Part shown: positions 23,040 to 33,425 of the stretch, in pieces
Position numbering within the stretch: position 1 is the stretch's first letter
Layout of the letters: the number at the start of each line of letters is the position of its first letter
Notes under the pieces: model-generated
The model's input: only the letters and a program-made list of their open reading frames with translations
What the model was told of the DNA's origin: nothing
The model's database searches: none
Position numbers and translations under genes: made by a program
Source: Beta vulgaris subsp. vulgaris
Lineage: Eukaryota; Streptophyta; Magnoliopsida; Caryophyllales; Amaranthaceae
Assembly: GCF_026745355.1 (NCBI RefSeq)
Contig: NC_079205.1
Span: 47,070,027-47,134,026 of the forward strand
DNA length: 64,000 nucleotides
Direction of reading: 5' to 3'

Positions 23040-23884
23040 CTAGGTGTGTGTTCTTTGTCTTCTTCTTGTTGTTAGAAGGACAATCCCTCTTAAGATGAGG
23101 ACCATTGCATATCCAACAAGAGAGGGTCTTCCTCTTCTTGTTTGCAACATTGTTTTTGTTATGTTGTTGTTGTTGTTGTTGTTGTTGGATTTCTTGGTCT
23201 TACTAGACCCACCAACCTCTACCAAATTAACGGTAGATTTAGGAATACTAGGAGTAGTATCCTTAACCCCATCTTGAGCCCGGATCCCCTCTTCAATACG
23301 AAGATGAGTTCCTAATTGCTCCATGGACATGTCTTCCTTTTTATGTTTTAAAAGATGTTTTGTATCTTTCCAAGAATTTGGTAATTTGTCAATGATTGAG
23401 GCAACCGCAATTGCCTCATCCATCACCATACCATGTGATCTTATTTGGTTCAAAATATGATGAACCTCATGGAATTGCTCCATAATAGGCCGATCATTAG
23501 TCATTTTAAAAGAATTAAAATTACTAACAAGGAATTTCTTACTTGAAGCATCTTCCGAAATGTACTTGGCCTCAAGAGCGTCCCAAAGTTCCTTTGCACT
23601 CTCCACATTTTGGTAGAGATCAAACAACGGGTCGGTGAGAGAGTTGAGAATATGACCACGACAAATGTAGTCATCATTCTCCCACTTGATCCTCTTCCTA
23701 GTAGTCTCAAGAGGCTCTTCCTCTCCATCTTCCGGGAGTGGTGGCATAGGAGTTGATAACACATACACCACATTCAAGGCGGTCAACAAGAATGCATCTT
23801 CTTTTGCCACCTCCGATAGCCCACCCCCTCAAACTTATCCAACTTTTGGAAGTTCATAGTCATGTCCTTGAGTGATTGAGCCAT
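23040..23884 (-). pseudogene. Copia gag with zinc knuckle
   Basis: A minus-strand ATG at 23884 gives MAQSLKDMTMNFQKLDKFEG, then RRWQKKMH, about 40 bp inside the 5' LTR. A one-base loss near 23795 shifts the frame into the long ORF 23810-23040 (ALNVVYVLSTPMPPLPEDG.., WENDDYICRGHILNSLTDPLFDLY.., LWDALEAKYISEDASSKKFLVSNF). A second shift inside an Asn-coding trinucleotide repeat (around 23160-23190) moves the knuckle CWICNGPHLKRDC (C-x2-C-x4-H-x4-C) to another frame. The family role is the virus-like-particle coat that binds element RNA. Confidence 0.85.
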
Positions 23885-23926
23885 ATCCGAAAAAAAATGA
23901 AAAATTAAACTAATAGATTGTTAGAT

Positions 23927-24665
23927 TGTGATCAATGAGAGAACCGGATATCCACTCCAAGGCACGGAAACTACGCTTTCCTATTAGTTTAATTTCGCCC
24001 CTCTAGGATCACCGGGTTAACACGAAATAACTAATGAGATACAATGGAGAGAAACAATCCACTTAGATGATCTTCTAAGTGAATCAAACAAGAACTTGTG
24101 TTTTGTGTTTGTGAAGAACACTCAAGAGAAGATTGCAAGTTTTCTCTTAAGCTAAGCAAGAAGTATTTGAGAGAGTATAGAATAGAAAATTCTGATTTTT
24201 TCAACCCTCCACTCATAGGAATCCCAAGGTTTATATAGGAATCATAAACCTTTCATTGACTAGAGTAAACAATCCATAACCCCCATTTTAATCACCCATC
24301 AAAGGCCTTTAATCAGCTGATTTAAGGACCTTAAAGGTCATTAAAATGAGGCCATAACATCACAACGGACATAAAACCGTCAAGGCATCTTTTCGCATTC
24401 CAAGGCAGAAGACACGTCGCGACTCGCGAAAAAGCTCGCGAGTCGCGAGGCGCTGGTCGCGACCCGCGACCTGTCGCGACTCGCGACGGGCCACTGGTCG
24501 CGACTCGCGACTCTGTCGCGACTCGCGGCCAGTCTTCTGTCTCCCTTGGTTTATCAATGCGTTTTGCCACTTGATGCACACTAGTCTTTTGCATACTAGA
24601 CCTCCTCCTCTTCTAGTACATACCCTTATGAGTTTCAAACCCATTACCCTATAAATGTTCCAACA
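23927..24665 (-). repeat. 5' LTR of the young copia element
   Basis: The pair of 18659-19399. Contains CTATATAAACC on the minus strand (plus about 24230-24242) as a probable TATA box and the GC-rich TCGCGACTCGCGA array at about 24416-24530. No initiator-Met-like primer-binding site follows it on the minus strand; the sequence there is AATCTAACAATCTATTAG, so another tRNA or a changed site is implied. Confidence 0.9.
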
Positions 24666-24701
24666 GTTTATTTGCCGATCAACTAGTAGCATTAACTATT
24701 A

Positions 24702-24827
24702 CTTTCTCCGTTCCATAATAGTGAAACACTTTTCTAAAAAAGCTCTCACATAAAAGAGAGAAATATGAGCTTTTTTATGTGAGAGCTTTTTTAGAAAAGT
24801 GTTTTACTTATTATGGAACGGAGGAAG
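24702..24827. mobile_element. Stowaway-type MITE forming one long hairpin
   Basis: TA flanks at 24700-24701 and 24828-24829. Ends CTTTCTCCGTTCCATAATAG and the inverted CTTCCTCCGTTCCATAATAA. Nearly the whole 126 bp folds into two complementary arms (AAAAAAGCTCTCACATAAAA against TTTTATGTGAGAGCTTTTTT) with a short loop at about 24757-24767. Confidence 0.9.
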
Positions 24828-25097
24828 TATTTGAATAGGATGGCTACATTATACTTCTATTTGATACAACTAGCTAGTTGTTGGTTGCAAGTATTTGTTA
24901 TGTGCAAAATAGCCAATACTGAAGTATTTGATACAACACTGGTCTGGTGAAGTTTCTTATATTGTCTTAAAGAAATTGCAAAATTATCTACCACAAACAC
25001 GTCTTTTTTATTATCTGATTTCATGAAAAAGGCCAAAAGTCAATACCTTTAATTTCATCTCAATTGCAAGGCATCAAACCTTACCATTTACCAGGAG
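24828..25097. other. Short intergenic stretch, nothing recognised
   Basis: Unique-looking AT-rich sequence between the Stowaway and the LINE TSD. Confidence 0.4.
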
Positions 25098-25249
25098 TAA
25101 ATCGGTAGGGCTTTTTTTTTTTGATAATAAGGATTTTATTGCTTCTTGAAGACCATCCATACAATGGTTCTACAGGGGCTTCAAACCATCTATTACATGA
25201 ATGGAAGAAAACAGTCAATATTCATAGAAGCATAAGCGAGCTAGTGAGA

Positions 25250-28200
25250 TTACAACCAAGCAATGAAATCGTCCGTCCTTGCAAGCCCTTGCTTTGCTAG
25301 CCCATCCGCAACTCCATTTGAGGCTCTTCCCTTATGACAAATTGAGACATGGAGCCCCAGATTGTGGATGTTTCGAATGAAATTGAGGATAAAATGAATA
25401 TTCCACGGACCCCCTGTTTTTTCGTTGCACCATTTTACCGCATTAGCTGAATCGGATTCGACTATGAGATGATACTTTGAGAATTCCGGGCTGCTTAGAG
25501 ATATTTTAAGAGCTCTATGAATGGCAAAAATCTCCGCAAGATTAATCTCCATGAAAGGCAAGGGGGAAGAAAATAGGCAGCGAAACTTCCCAGATGAGTC
25601 ACGCAGCACACCACCTATTGAAGCCTTGATAAGAGTGGGATGAAATGAAGCATCTACATTCCATTTTAGACACGAGAGGGGTGGAGGAGACCAAACCCGA
25701 AGTTTGGGATCGGGGCCTGGCGCGACAGATAATGCTTGCCGCGAACTCCATCTGAGACATTTGGGATTTCTTTGAATTTCTTCTGGGCTATAAGGGAATA
25801 GGGTGTTCCATCCCTTAATCCACCACCCTATTCTCAATAATATCAAATCTTGAATCTGGGATGGGGTCATTGCGGAGCCTCTGAAAATCCGATAGTTCCG
25901 CTCCTTCCATAAGGACCACAATATTATGAAAAAAATCGCTACCCATACTTTCTTGAAAAAATTGTCACCATAAGGAGGTTTCCATTGAAGAAAAGAGTCC
26001 CGCAATTCGCAGGGAAATACCCAATGGATTCCCCATAAATTGAGCCACCAATTCCAAATCTTTTTCGAGAATTCACAGTGAGAGAAGAGATGATTCGTAT
26101 CCTCAGCAATTACCCCACATAGCACACAGCAAGTATCATCGACAGGAATAACACCAATTCGAGCCAATTTGGTTCGGGTGTTTAGTTTGCCAAGTAATGC
26201 GAACCACGCAAAAATTTCAATCCGGAGGGGAACTAGGCCTTTCCAAAAACCGCTAATGGGGAGATGATTAGTGATGGGAGAGCCTTTCACCATTTCTGCC
26301 TTGAAAGACCTAACTGATAAGTTGCCAGATTTGTGAGGAGACCAAATGAAGGAGTCTTGGTCCTTTGGTTCGAAAAAAACACGCTGGAGAATGGAGAGGA
26401 GAGAACTTTGTTCTTCACTGTCACGAGAGCGCAATCCTCGTTTCCATTCAAAGGACCACTTCCATCCGGAGCCATCCCAAAACCCAAAAGATGATACAAT
26501 ACCATGCGGAAGAGAGCTCAGAAGGAAGAGCCTAGGGCATAATACTTTAAGGGTGCAATCACCCACCCATAAATCAAGCCAAAATCGAGTGTTATCTCCA
26601 GACCCAATTTTCTTGCGGACTTTTGAGCACACGATTGATCTGGAAGATTCATTGTTCAAAAGAGCTGAGCATATATTTCGCCATAAACCACCTTTTACCG
26701 GGATCACTAGAGCTGAAGGGGAGAAATGTGATTCATACCCATATTTTTCCTGAATAACCCGCCTCCAAAGAGCATTTGGCTCAGTTATGAAACGCCAAAT
26801 CCACTTAAAGAGCAGGGCTAAATTTTGATGCTGGATGTTACCCCCCAAGCCCACCTAAATCTTTCGGAAGTTGCAAAACCTCCCATGCTACTAGTGGCAG
26901 TGCTTTCTTCTCAAGGGAACCACTCCAAAAAAAATTCCGTTGTATTGCAATAATCTTCTCAATTACCCCCTTTGGAATGGGAAATAGTGACATGTAGTAT
27001 AAAGGCAAGCTTGAGAGAGAAGCTTTTATGAGAGTTAACCGGCCCCCAATTGACAATAATCCTCCTTTCCATGAGGCAAGTTTCCTTTTCATTTTTTCTA
27101 TAATCGGGTCCTAATGGCATAATCTTGAAGGGTTACTACCAATAGGCAACCCAAGATACAAGAATGGAAAGGTACCAATTTTACAATGAAGTGATTGAGC
27201 CGCGAGTTGAAGCCAAGATGCATCAATATTAATTCCAAACAAAGATGACTTATGAAAATTAACTCGAAGCCCGGAAGCTAGATGAAATAGAATGAGTACC
27301 TTTTGAATATTTTGAAGAAAGTCCAGATTTTGTGGGCAAAACACAATGGTGTCATCCGCATATTGAAGGTGCGTTATGTTAACTCCATTGCAACCAATAT
27401 CAATGCCGGTCCAAAGATCCATAGAGACCGCTTTGCCAATCACTAAATCTAGTACCTCTACAACAAGGTCGAAAAGAAAAGGTGATAGTGGGTCCCCTTG
27501 TCTCAAGCCTCTATGGAGTTTGAATGAAGAGGATGGTGACCCGTTGATGAGAATCGAAGCCGAGGCCGTCATGACACAAGCCTTTATCCATTGACACCAT
27601 TTTACCGGAAAGCCCATTTGTTCAAGTGTCCAAGATAAGAACTCCCATGATACACAATCAAATGCCTTATGAAAATCAAGTTTGAGGACGTTGGCTTTGA
27701 TTTTGAGTCTTTTACATGTTTCTATGACTTCACTTGTAATGAGAGCACCATCCAAGATTTGGCGCCCTTTGATGAAAGAGGATTGGGAAGCCCCGACCAA
27801 ATGATCCATTACCAATTGTAGACGATGAGCTAGAATTTTTGCCACAATTTTATAAACACAACCCACCATACTAATGGGTCGGTAGTCTTGGAAACTCAAA
27901 GGAACATCAATCTTCGGAATCAGAGCAATCAAGGCCGTATTGCACCCTTTGGGAAGTTTAGATGAAATCCAGAATTCCTGAACAATTTTATAAATGTCAT
28001 CTTTAATCACATTCCACGCTGCCTTTATGAAGTTGAAATTAAACCCATCCGGCCCCGGGCTTTTGTCTCCATCACAAGCTTTAACAGCTTCATCTATCTC
28101 CTCTTTCGAAAAAGGTGAGGTGAGATGTGTGCATTGCTCTTCGTTCAATTTCTGGAAGTTTAGACCATTGAAAGTTGGTCTATTATTAAAATCCTCCTCA

Positions 28201-29393
28201 AAGATTTTCTGAAAGTAGGCTACGGCCTCCTTTTTAATGACCCCAGGATCATCAATAATCGAGTCATTAAGAGTGAGTGAGTTAATGGCATTTCTTCTTC
28301 TTCGAATGGTTGCAGTAGTATGAAAGAACTTTGTGTTTTTGTCCCCCTCCTTCAACCATTTCACTCTCGAGTTTTGAGCCCAATACACTTCTTTGCACCT
28401 CAACCACTTCCATAATTCAAGCTGAGCTTCTTTCCTCTCCTGTAATTCATCCTCCGTAAGAGTTCTATCATTGGCAAACCCATCAATTTCATGGATTTTA
28501 TTTTCGTGTCTTGCAATCTGCTCATCAATATTACCAAACGTATTTTTATTCCATGCAATGAGAGACGATTTAACATTCTGCAATTTGTCCGTGAGACTGT
28601 TGTGATTGCTCCTATCCCACACTTCCTTGATTATCTTGAGACAATCAGGGTGCGATAACCATGCATTTTGAAAGCGGAATGGTTTCGCACCCCAATTCTT
28701 TGCTATGGATCTTCCTATTAATGGGCAGTGATCTGAAATGTTCCTTTTCAGAGAGGTCAATGTGAGTGAAGGAAAGAGAGTGATCCATTCGTGACTCACA
28801 AAAAGCCTATCAAGTTTACTTTTTGAGTTCCCCCTATGCCACGTGAATTTTGCATTTGAAAGAGGAATTTCAATCAAATTTTGTTCCTGCAAAAAAACTT
28901 GAAAATCATTTAATCCGTTAGTTGAAAATAATTGACTTCCACGGTCCAGTGGTGATAAGACTTCATTGAAGTCTCCCATCACAAGACAGGGCATCGAAAG
29001 TGAGTTCATGAAAGTTGCTAAATCTCTCCACACTACCGCTCGCTCCTCTGAAGCACATGGATTATATATGTTTAGTAGGAGACAACTGAAATTTGATGAT
29101 TTGAGAGTGCCAATAATTGCTATCCAGTTACGCTCTATCTTCGAGGATGATATCTCGAATACACTTTTATCCCAGAAGGAGATAAGCCCACCCGAGTTCC
29201 CAACTGAAGGACTTATCAACCATTCAATGTTGTTATCTTTCCAGATTGAGAGAACATGCTTTAGATTCATTGATTCCAGTTTCGATTCCTGGATGAAAAC
29301 AAAATGCGGGTTGTGCAAGATGATGAATTTTCTGAGCATATTTCTTTTTATCCGGGCCCCCAGGCCCCTTATGTTCCAAGATAAGACTAGCAT
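25250..29393 (-). pseudogene. LINE ORF2: endonuclease, reverse transcriptase, zf-RVT, RNase H
   Basis: A protein of about 1380 residues in three same-family segments. EEP endonuclease: SWNIRGLG, FIQESKLE, LLNIYNP, VMGDFNEVLSP and ISDHCPLIG, so all catalytic motifs are present. RT: DKSPGPDGFNFNF, ALIPKIDVPLSFQDYRPISMVGCVYKI, VLKLDFHKAFDCVSWEFL, LRQGDPLSPFLF and LQYADDTIVFCPQN (YADD), then FLYLGLPIGSN. After the TAG at 27111-27113 the same frame continues DPIIEKMKRKLASWKGGLLS. After a +1 G near 26843 comes CCVLCGVIAEDTNHLFSHC (zf-RVT) and RNase H with LKWNVDASF, EIFAIHRAL, VESDSANAV and SNGVADGLAK. It would nick, prime and copy LINE RNA if repaired by readthrough; as it stands it is truncated after the YADD domain. 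Confidence 0.93.
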
Positions 29394-29426
29394 TAGAGAA
29401 TGATTGAAGAATGAATAAGAGGCAGA

Positions 29427-31574
29427 TTAAGGTTGGCTGTCAACCCAATCTTGAACTTGCTTATCGATGATATCCTCAATTTTTTTCTCAAGAATGGACG
29501 GGGATCCTTCATAATTCAACCCAATTTTAGTCGCAAGATTCATTATGTCTCTAGAAGATATTTGATGAAGGTGTTCAGACTGGGGAAGTGAGGTGGAGGA
29601 TGGTTGGATAGTAAGATGAGGAGAGGGTAGGATTATAGGGGATTTGGGCTTCGGAGGCTTGTTGATTTTTTTCCTTAACAACCTCCGGAGACATTTTCTT
29701 TCATGGGCCAATCTAATTGGTGGATCAATAGCCTGCTCAAAACCTGGAGGAAACAGTGGGCCGGACAGTGTGGAAGTGGATGATGATGATGATGTGTTTG
29801 TTTTAAGAAGAGGCCCAAACTTATTTGACAAGCGCGTAGGAGATAATGAATGAGATAGAGTATTGGATCCTTTTGGTGGGCTTGGAAGGGCTAAAGGCCT
29901 GGTAGTGTTCAGAATTTCGAAAGGAATTGAGGAGGAAAAAGGCAGGTTGTCTCCGTCATTTTTGGAAAGAGGAGAGCGGGATTTTTGAGAGGTTGGGGAT
30001 AAAAGTTCATTGGGAATGGGAGAAGCATTAATCATTGGATTAATGATGGGCGATTCAGCTGATTTGGTTGGTAGAATTTGGAGTGTTCGAGAATTTGAGT
30101 GGACGTTTTTTTGGGGGCTTTGTGAAATGTCACTTATGCCCTTGCATGCATGCAAGTTAAGTGATGTATTATCAGAATCTGAGAAAGGATCGCCTGCCAT
30201 AGCTTTTCCAGTGTCAGAGGATGTGGGAGCTAATTCTTCATCAGGTTTGTTGATTGGGTACGTGATGACTGCTTTCCTGTCTTCAGAGATGCTGAGCTTA
30301 TACTGAATCCCCTCAATTTCCATTAGCATTTTACAGTTTATTGTAAAAAGACAATCAGTTATCACCAGTATTTTGGCACAGTCATAATTTGCATAATCAA
30401 TTGACATCACCCTACCAAACACACATCCGATATTGTAAAAATTATCATAATTCCATCCAACAAGAGGAACTCCGTACACACTAATCCATGCTTCCTTCCA
30501 AATGCTTGCGCTCGCAGAGCTCACATTTCTGATTGCCATAAACCATTTGTCAAGCCAATTGCTTGCAACCATTTCATTTTTATCCTCAATTGATTCAAAG
30601 GATATAAGGTGTTGGATTCCCCCCATAGGTTTAATAGTCAAGGAGTTTACGCCTTCTGCAAGTATGCATTCTAGAATCTGATTTGATGTCATTGATGATG
30701 AAGCAATGGCAACCACACTTCTCTGCCATAGTTCTACCTTATCTTGATGTTGAACTCCTTTGATTAGGCCAACACAATCACCATCCACGTCATTAGTGGA
30801 AATGGAATCACGGATTTTCTCAACATCGTCACCAAGTGCACGTGAGCACATTCTGCGAAGAGTGCTTGGTTCATAAGCAATGAATTCTAGGATGGGATCG
30901 GGTTCATGAAAGGGCATATTGTTTTGGGTTGGTGGATTGATTTTAGTGAGGTTGGGGTCAGATTGATGAGTATGGAGGGGGGGCTGGGTTAGGGTTGGTG
31001 TGATAATTGGGGTTGGATTTTTACTCAGTTCAGGGTTTTTTATTGGTTCAGGGGGATTTGGTTTATCTGGTTGGATTGGAGATTTAAGGTTAGAGCATAC
31101 CTCCTTGTAGGATCTTGAGTCACGGAAAGTGTTCTTCCTGATTATGGGATGAAGATGATTTTTTGGCTGGCGGTGGTTGGGATGGTTTCTGATGGTGGTG
31201 GGATGTGGAGAGTCATATTTCGCTGCATATACTTTCAGCCTGATCTTTCCTATGACTCTACCATTTTCACCATTGATTGCAGCTTTCATGGAATATGGAG
31301 AGAGAAAGAGTATGAATGCATACCTATATTTGCGCCTTTCGCCAAAAGATGGCGGTATGTAGATGGATTGAATGTGACCATATCTCTGGAAGATCCCACT
31401 GAGAACTCTTTCATTAATTGACTGAGGGAGGAAGTCCACATAGCAGGTTCTTAGAGCTGTGGTTTGTTGATGAAGGTTCTTTCGTTGTCTCCTACTTTTA
31501 ACCATAATCCATGGGTTTGGGTTGGGGTTTCTCTCACTAAACTCCTTTTCTCCCTCTCTCACTCTAGACGCCAT
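29427..31574 (-). CDS. LINE ORF1 protein with N-terminal RRM
   Basis: Intact 715-residue ORF. The N-terminus has an RNA-recognition motif at about residues 40-115: TCYVDFLPQSINERVLSGIF is RNP2-like, KYRYAFILFLS is RNP1-like, and IGKIRLKVYAAKY closes the fold. A Pro/Asn-rich linker follows (about 130-215). Then comes a domain around 285-430 with LIKGVQHQDKVELWQRSVVAIA and WKEAWISVYGVPLVGWNYDNFYNIG, resembling the DUF4283-type core. The C-terminal half is Ser/Pro-rich, low complexity. No zinc knuckle is visible, unlike the other ORF1 proteins here. Plant L1 ORF1 proteins bind element RNA; that is family knowledge. ORF2 begins 33 bp downstream. Confidence 0.85.
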   Translation of the reverse strand: MASRVREGEKEFSERNPNPNPWIMVKSRRQRKNLHQQTTALRTCYVDFLPQSINERVLSGIFQRYGHIQSIYIPPSFGERRKYRYAFILFLSPYSMKAAINGENGRVIGKIRLKVYAAKYDSPHPTTIRNHPNHRQPKNHLHPIIRKNTFRDSRSYKEVCSNLKSPIQPDKPNPPEPIKNPELSKNPTPIITPTLTQPPLHTHQSDPNLTKINPPTQNNMPFHEPDPILEFIAYEPSTLRRMCSRALGDDVEKIRDSISTNDVDGDCVGLIKGVQHQDKVELWQRSVVAIASSSMTSNQILECILAEGVNSLTIKPMGGIQHLISFESIEDKNEMVASNWLDKWFMAIRNVSSASASIWKEAWISVYGVPLVGWNYDNFYNIGCVFGRVMSIDYANYDCAKILVITDCLFTINCKMLMEIEGIQYKLSISEDRKAVITYPINKPDEELAPTSSDTGKAMAGDPFSDSDNTSLNLHACKGISDISQSPQKNVHSNSRTLQILPTKSAESPIINPMINASPIPNELLSPTSQKSRSPLSKNDGDNLPFSSSIPFEILNTTRPLALPSPPKGSNTLSHSLSPTRLSNKFGPLLKTNTSSSSSTSTLSGPLFPPGFEQAIDPPIRLAHERKCLRRLLRKKINKPPKPKSPIILPSPHLTIQPSSTSLPQSEHLHQISSRDIMNLATKIGLNYEGSPSILEKKIEDIIDKQVQDWVDSQP

Positions 31575-31594
31575 TTTTAAATCGGTAGGGCTTT

Positions 31595-32165
31595 GAAATG
31601 AGTTGTTGTGATGGATTTGGTTGTTCTTCAGATATGAGTCCCGAACGAAGACCTAATTCATTATATACTTGTTAAAAAAAGAATATACTTATATCATTAC
31701 GTTGGCATATGTAGAAGTATTATATTCATAATTAATTTATCCAAACCATATAATGGATGTTCATAATCCAAACCAAGTAATAAACCATATATTGGATGTT
31801 CATAATTAATTAATTGTTCTTAATAATGGAAAATGTAGAAGAAGTCCAATTCCGTACCCTGTGGCGGCTTAATACGCATGCTTGGTGTAATGATACTACA
31901 TGCTCGACTAATCAAGTGGATACCAGGCTTGTAACTGTACTAACAGACCAGTCCCCTTTGTAGCTTATAAGGAACATGCAAGTTACATTATTATGGGCTA
32001 TATGGCTATGTAGAGTCCTAAATATATATTGAGTGATAGCTGATAGACTTGTAGGCTTGTAGTGTATATAAATATAACGAATACTAATAACATGAAAGGG
32101 TGACTTAAGGCGTCATTTTCTTGATAATTTAGCTAGTGTTTTCATTAATCAGTACAAGAGATAGA
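31595..32165. other. Intergenic, with a short diverged direct repeat
   Basis: ATGGATGTTCATAAT and TTGGATGTTCATAAT occur near 31752 and 31793, each following AAACCATATA. Nothing else recognised. Confidence 0.4.
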
Positions 32166-32541
32166 GGCTATGTTCAGTTCACCTTATTTTTGCTTATTTC
32201 AGATCTAATCAGATCAGACCAGACCAGATCAGAAAAAATAAGTTCAGATCAGATCAGATCAGATCTGTCAGTTTTAAAACTTATTTTTACTATTAAATAT
32301 CTTCATTACATATTAGTAAAAATTATAATAATTGAATTATTAATAAAGTACTCATTGAGACGAATCAAACAAGATCCCACATGACTATATTTTTTCTTAT
32401 ACATTGAGAGAAATCTAAAAGATAAGATCTTGTAATCAGATCAGTTCAGAAAAAATAAGTTCAGATCAGATCAGAAAAAATAAGTTCAGATCATATCAGA
32501 TAAGTTCAGATCAGAAAATTTCAGGTGAACTAAACATAGCC
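32166..32541. mobile_element. MITE with AGATCAGATC-rich subterminal repeats
   Basis: Left end GGCTATGTTCAGTTCACCT; the inverted right end is GGCTATGTTTAGTTCACCTG. A 3-bp direct repeat AGA flanks it (32163-32165, 32542-32544). Inside both ends are arrays of CAGATCAGAT / TTCAGATCAG units. A 3-bp TSD and GG..TGTT ends suggest a Tourist-like (PIF/Harbinger) element. Confidence 0.8.
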
Positions 32542-32706
32542 AGAATCCTCTACTCAAATTAAGGTATTCGATTCCAAGTAGAAGGAAACTTTCATAATGT
32601 TATCACACCCGGAGATGAGGAAGCAACCTGTCTCAAGCAAAATTGGTAAACAGTTCATTTAAATATTACATACTAGCAAAACATTAACAACAAACTGAGT
32701 AGTTAA

Positions 32707-32928
32707 GGGCTCGTTTGTTATTGTTTTTTGTTTTCAGTTTTTAGTTTTTTTGGAAACTAAAATCCAAAAACAGGAAACAAGAAAAGGTGGTTTCCACTTT
32801 TTAGTTGTCAGTTTTCAAAATCATCATGTTCCCAATAAACTTGATTAATATTCTATTCATTACACGACATATATCATATGATTTTGAATATAAAAAAACA
32901 GAAAACTACAGTAATATCGAACGAGCTC
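32707..32928. mobile_element. Tourist-like MITE (PIF/Harbinger)
   Basis: Left end GGGCTCGTTTGTTATTG; the inverted right end is GAGCTCGTTCGATATTACTG. TAA flanks both sides (32704-32706, 32929-32931), the standard TSD of this superfamily. A TTTTAGTTTTTTTGG region and an imperfect complement lie inside. No ORF. Confidence 0.82.
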
Positions 32929-33009
32929 TAAGGAATGACTACTAAATATAAACCAAGTTAAAAACCAACACACTCTAATTCCGCAAGCAAGGGGGAAGCA
33001 CAACCACCA

Positions 33010-33425
33010 ATCAAGAACTAAAACCACACAATAAAATTCGATTGCCTATGAAGGCCTTGCTTTGCTAAGGAGTCCACAACCACATTTGAAAAGGCGACCT
33101 TTATGAACAATTGAAACTTCCATACAAGACCTACGAGAATTACGAATGAAGCAAAGGGCCTCCTTCATCAGTATGACTCCAAGCAACCACATTCGTCAAG
33201 TATGATTCGATCATTATGGAAGCAACACTCAGTCTGCTATTTGCAATTGAGATTGAGATTGCTTTGTGAATTGTAAATACCTCAGCACAATTGATTTTAA
33301 TAACCGGGATCGGAGATGAGAAAATACACACAAAATTTCCAAGATGATTACGCAGAATACCACCAATTGCTAAATGGGCGAACGACAGATTAAACAACCC
33401 ATCCACATTCCATTTTAAGCAATTT
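33010..33425 (-). pseudogene. LINE RNase H fragment
   Basis: On the minus strand: LKWNVDGLFNLSFAHLAIGGILRNHLGNF, FSSPIPVIKINCAEVFTIHKAISI and IMIESYLTNVVAWSHTDEGGPLLHS. This parallels the RNase H of the LINE at 25250-29393 (LKWNVDASFHPTL.., EINLAEIFAIHRALKIS, VESDSANAVKWC). The third catalytic Asp is changed (ESYLTN for ESDSAN), and stops follow. Only the C-terminal piece of the LINE is present. Confidence 0.85.

Larger units (their letters stand above)
18659..24665 (-). mobile_element. Young Ty1/copia retrotransposon with both LTRs
   Basis: Two LTRs of 741 bp (18659-19399) and 739 bp (23927-24665) differ at only about a dozen positions by eye, including small indels. In element orientation each begins TGTTGGAACA and ends TTGATCACA. 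Minus-strand order is gag, protease, integrase, RT, RNase H. A polypurine tract (GGGAGGAGGAT on the minus strand, plus 19400-19410) adjoins the 3' LTR. The LTRs contain TATATAAACC, a likely TATA box. The coding region already has several frameshifts. The 5 bp outside the LTRs (GACTT left, GTTTA right) do not match, so no TSD is seen. A solo LTR of this family, opposite orientation, lies at 58581-59361. Confidence 0.92.
25115..31577 (-). mobile_element. Nearly intact L1-type LINE (RRM ORF1, RNase H) with 17-bp TSD
   Basis: The direct repeat TAAATCGGTAGGGCTTT flanks it at 25098-25114 and 31578-31594. On the minus strand it begins with only three bases before the ORF1 ATG, carries ORF1 (715 residues) and ORF2 (endonuclease, RT, zf-RVT, RNase H), and ends in CTTATTATC followed by an A-run. 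ORF2 has only two visible lesions: a TAG where Trp is expected (27111-27113) and one extra G in a G6 run (plus C-run 26841-26846). This is the best-preserved LINE in the window. Confidence 0.94.

Noticed and set aside
23160..23190. TTG/GTT tract as an independent microsatellite feature
   Set aside because: It is the Asn-coding repeat of the copia gag; reported there as the place of a frameshift.
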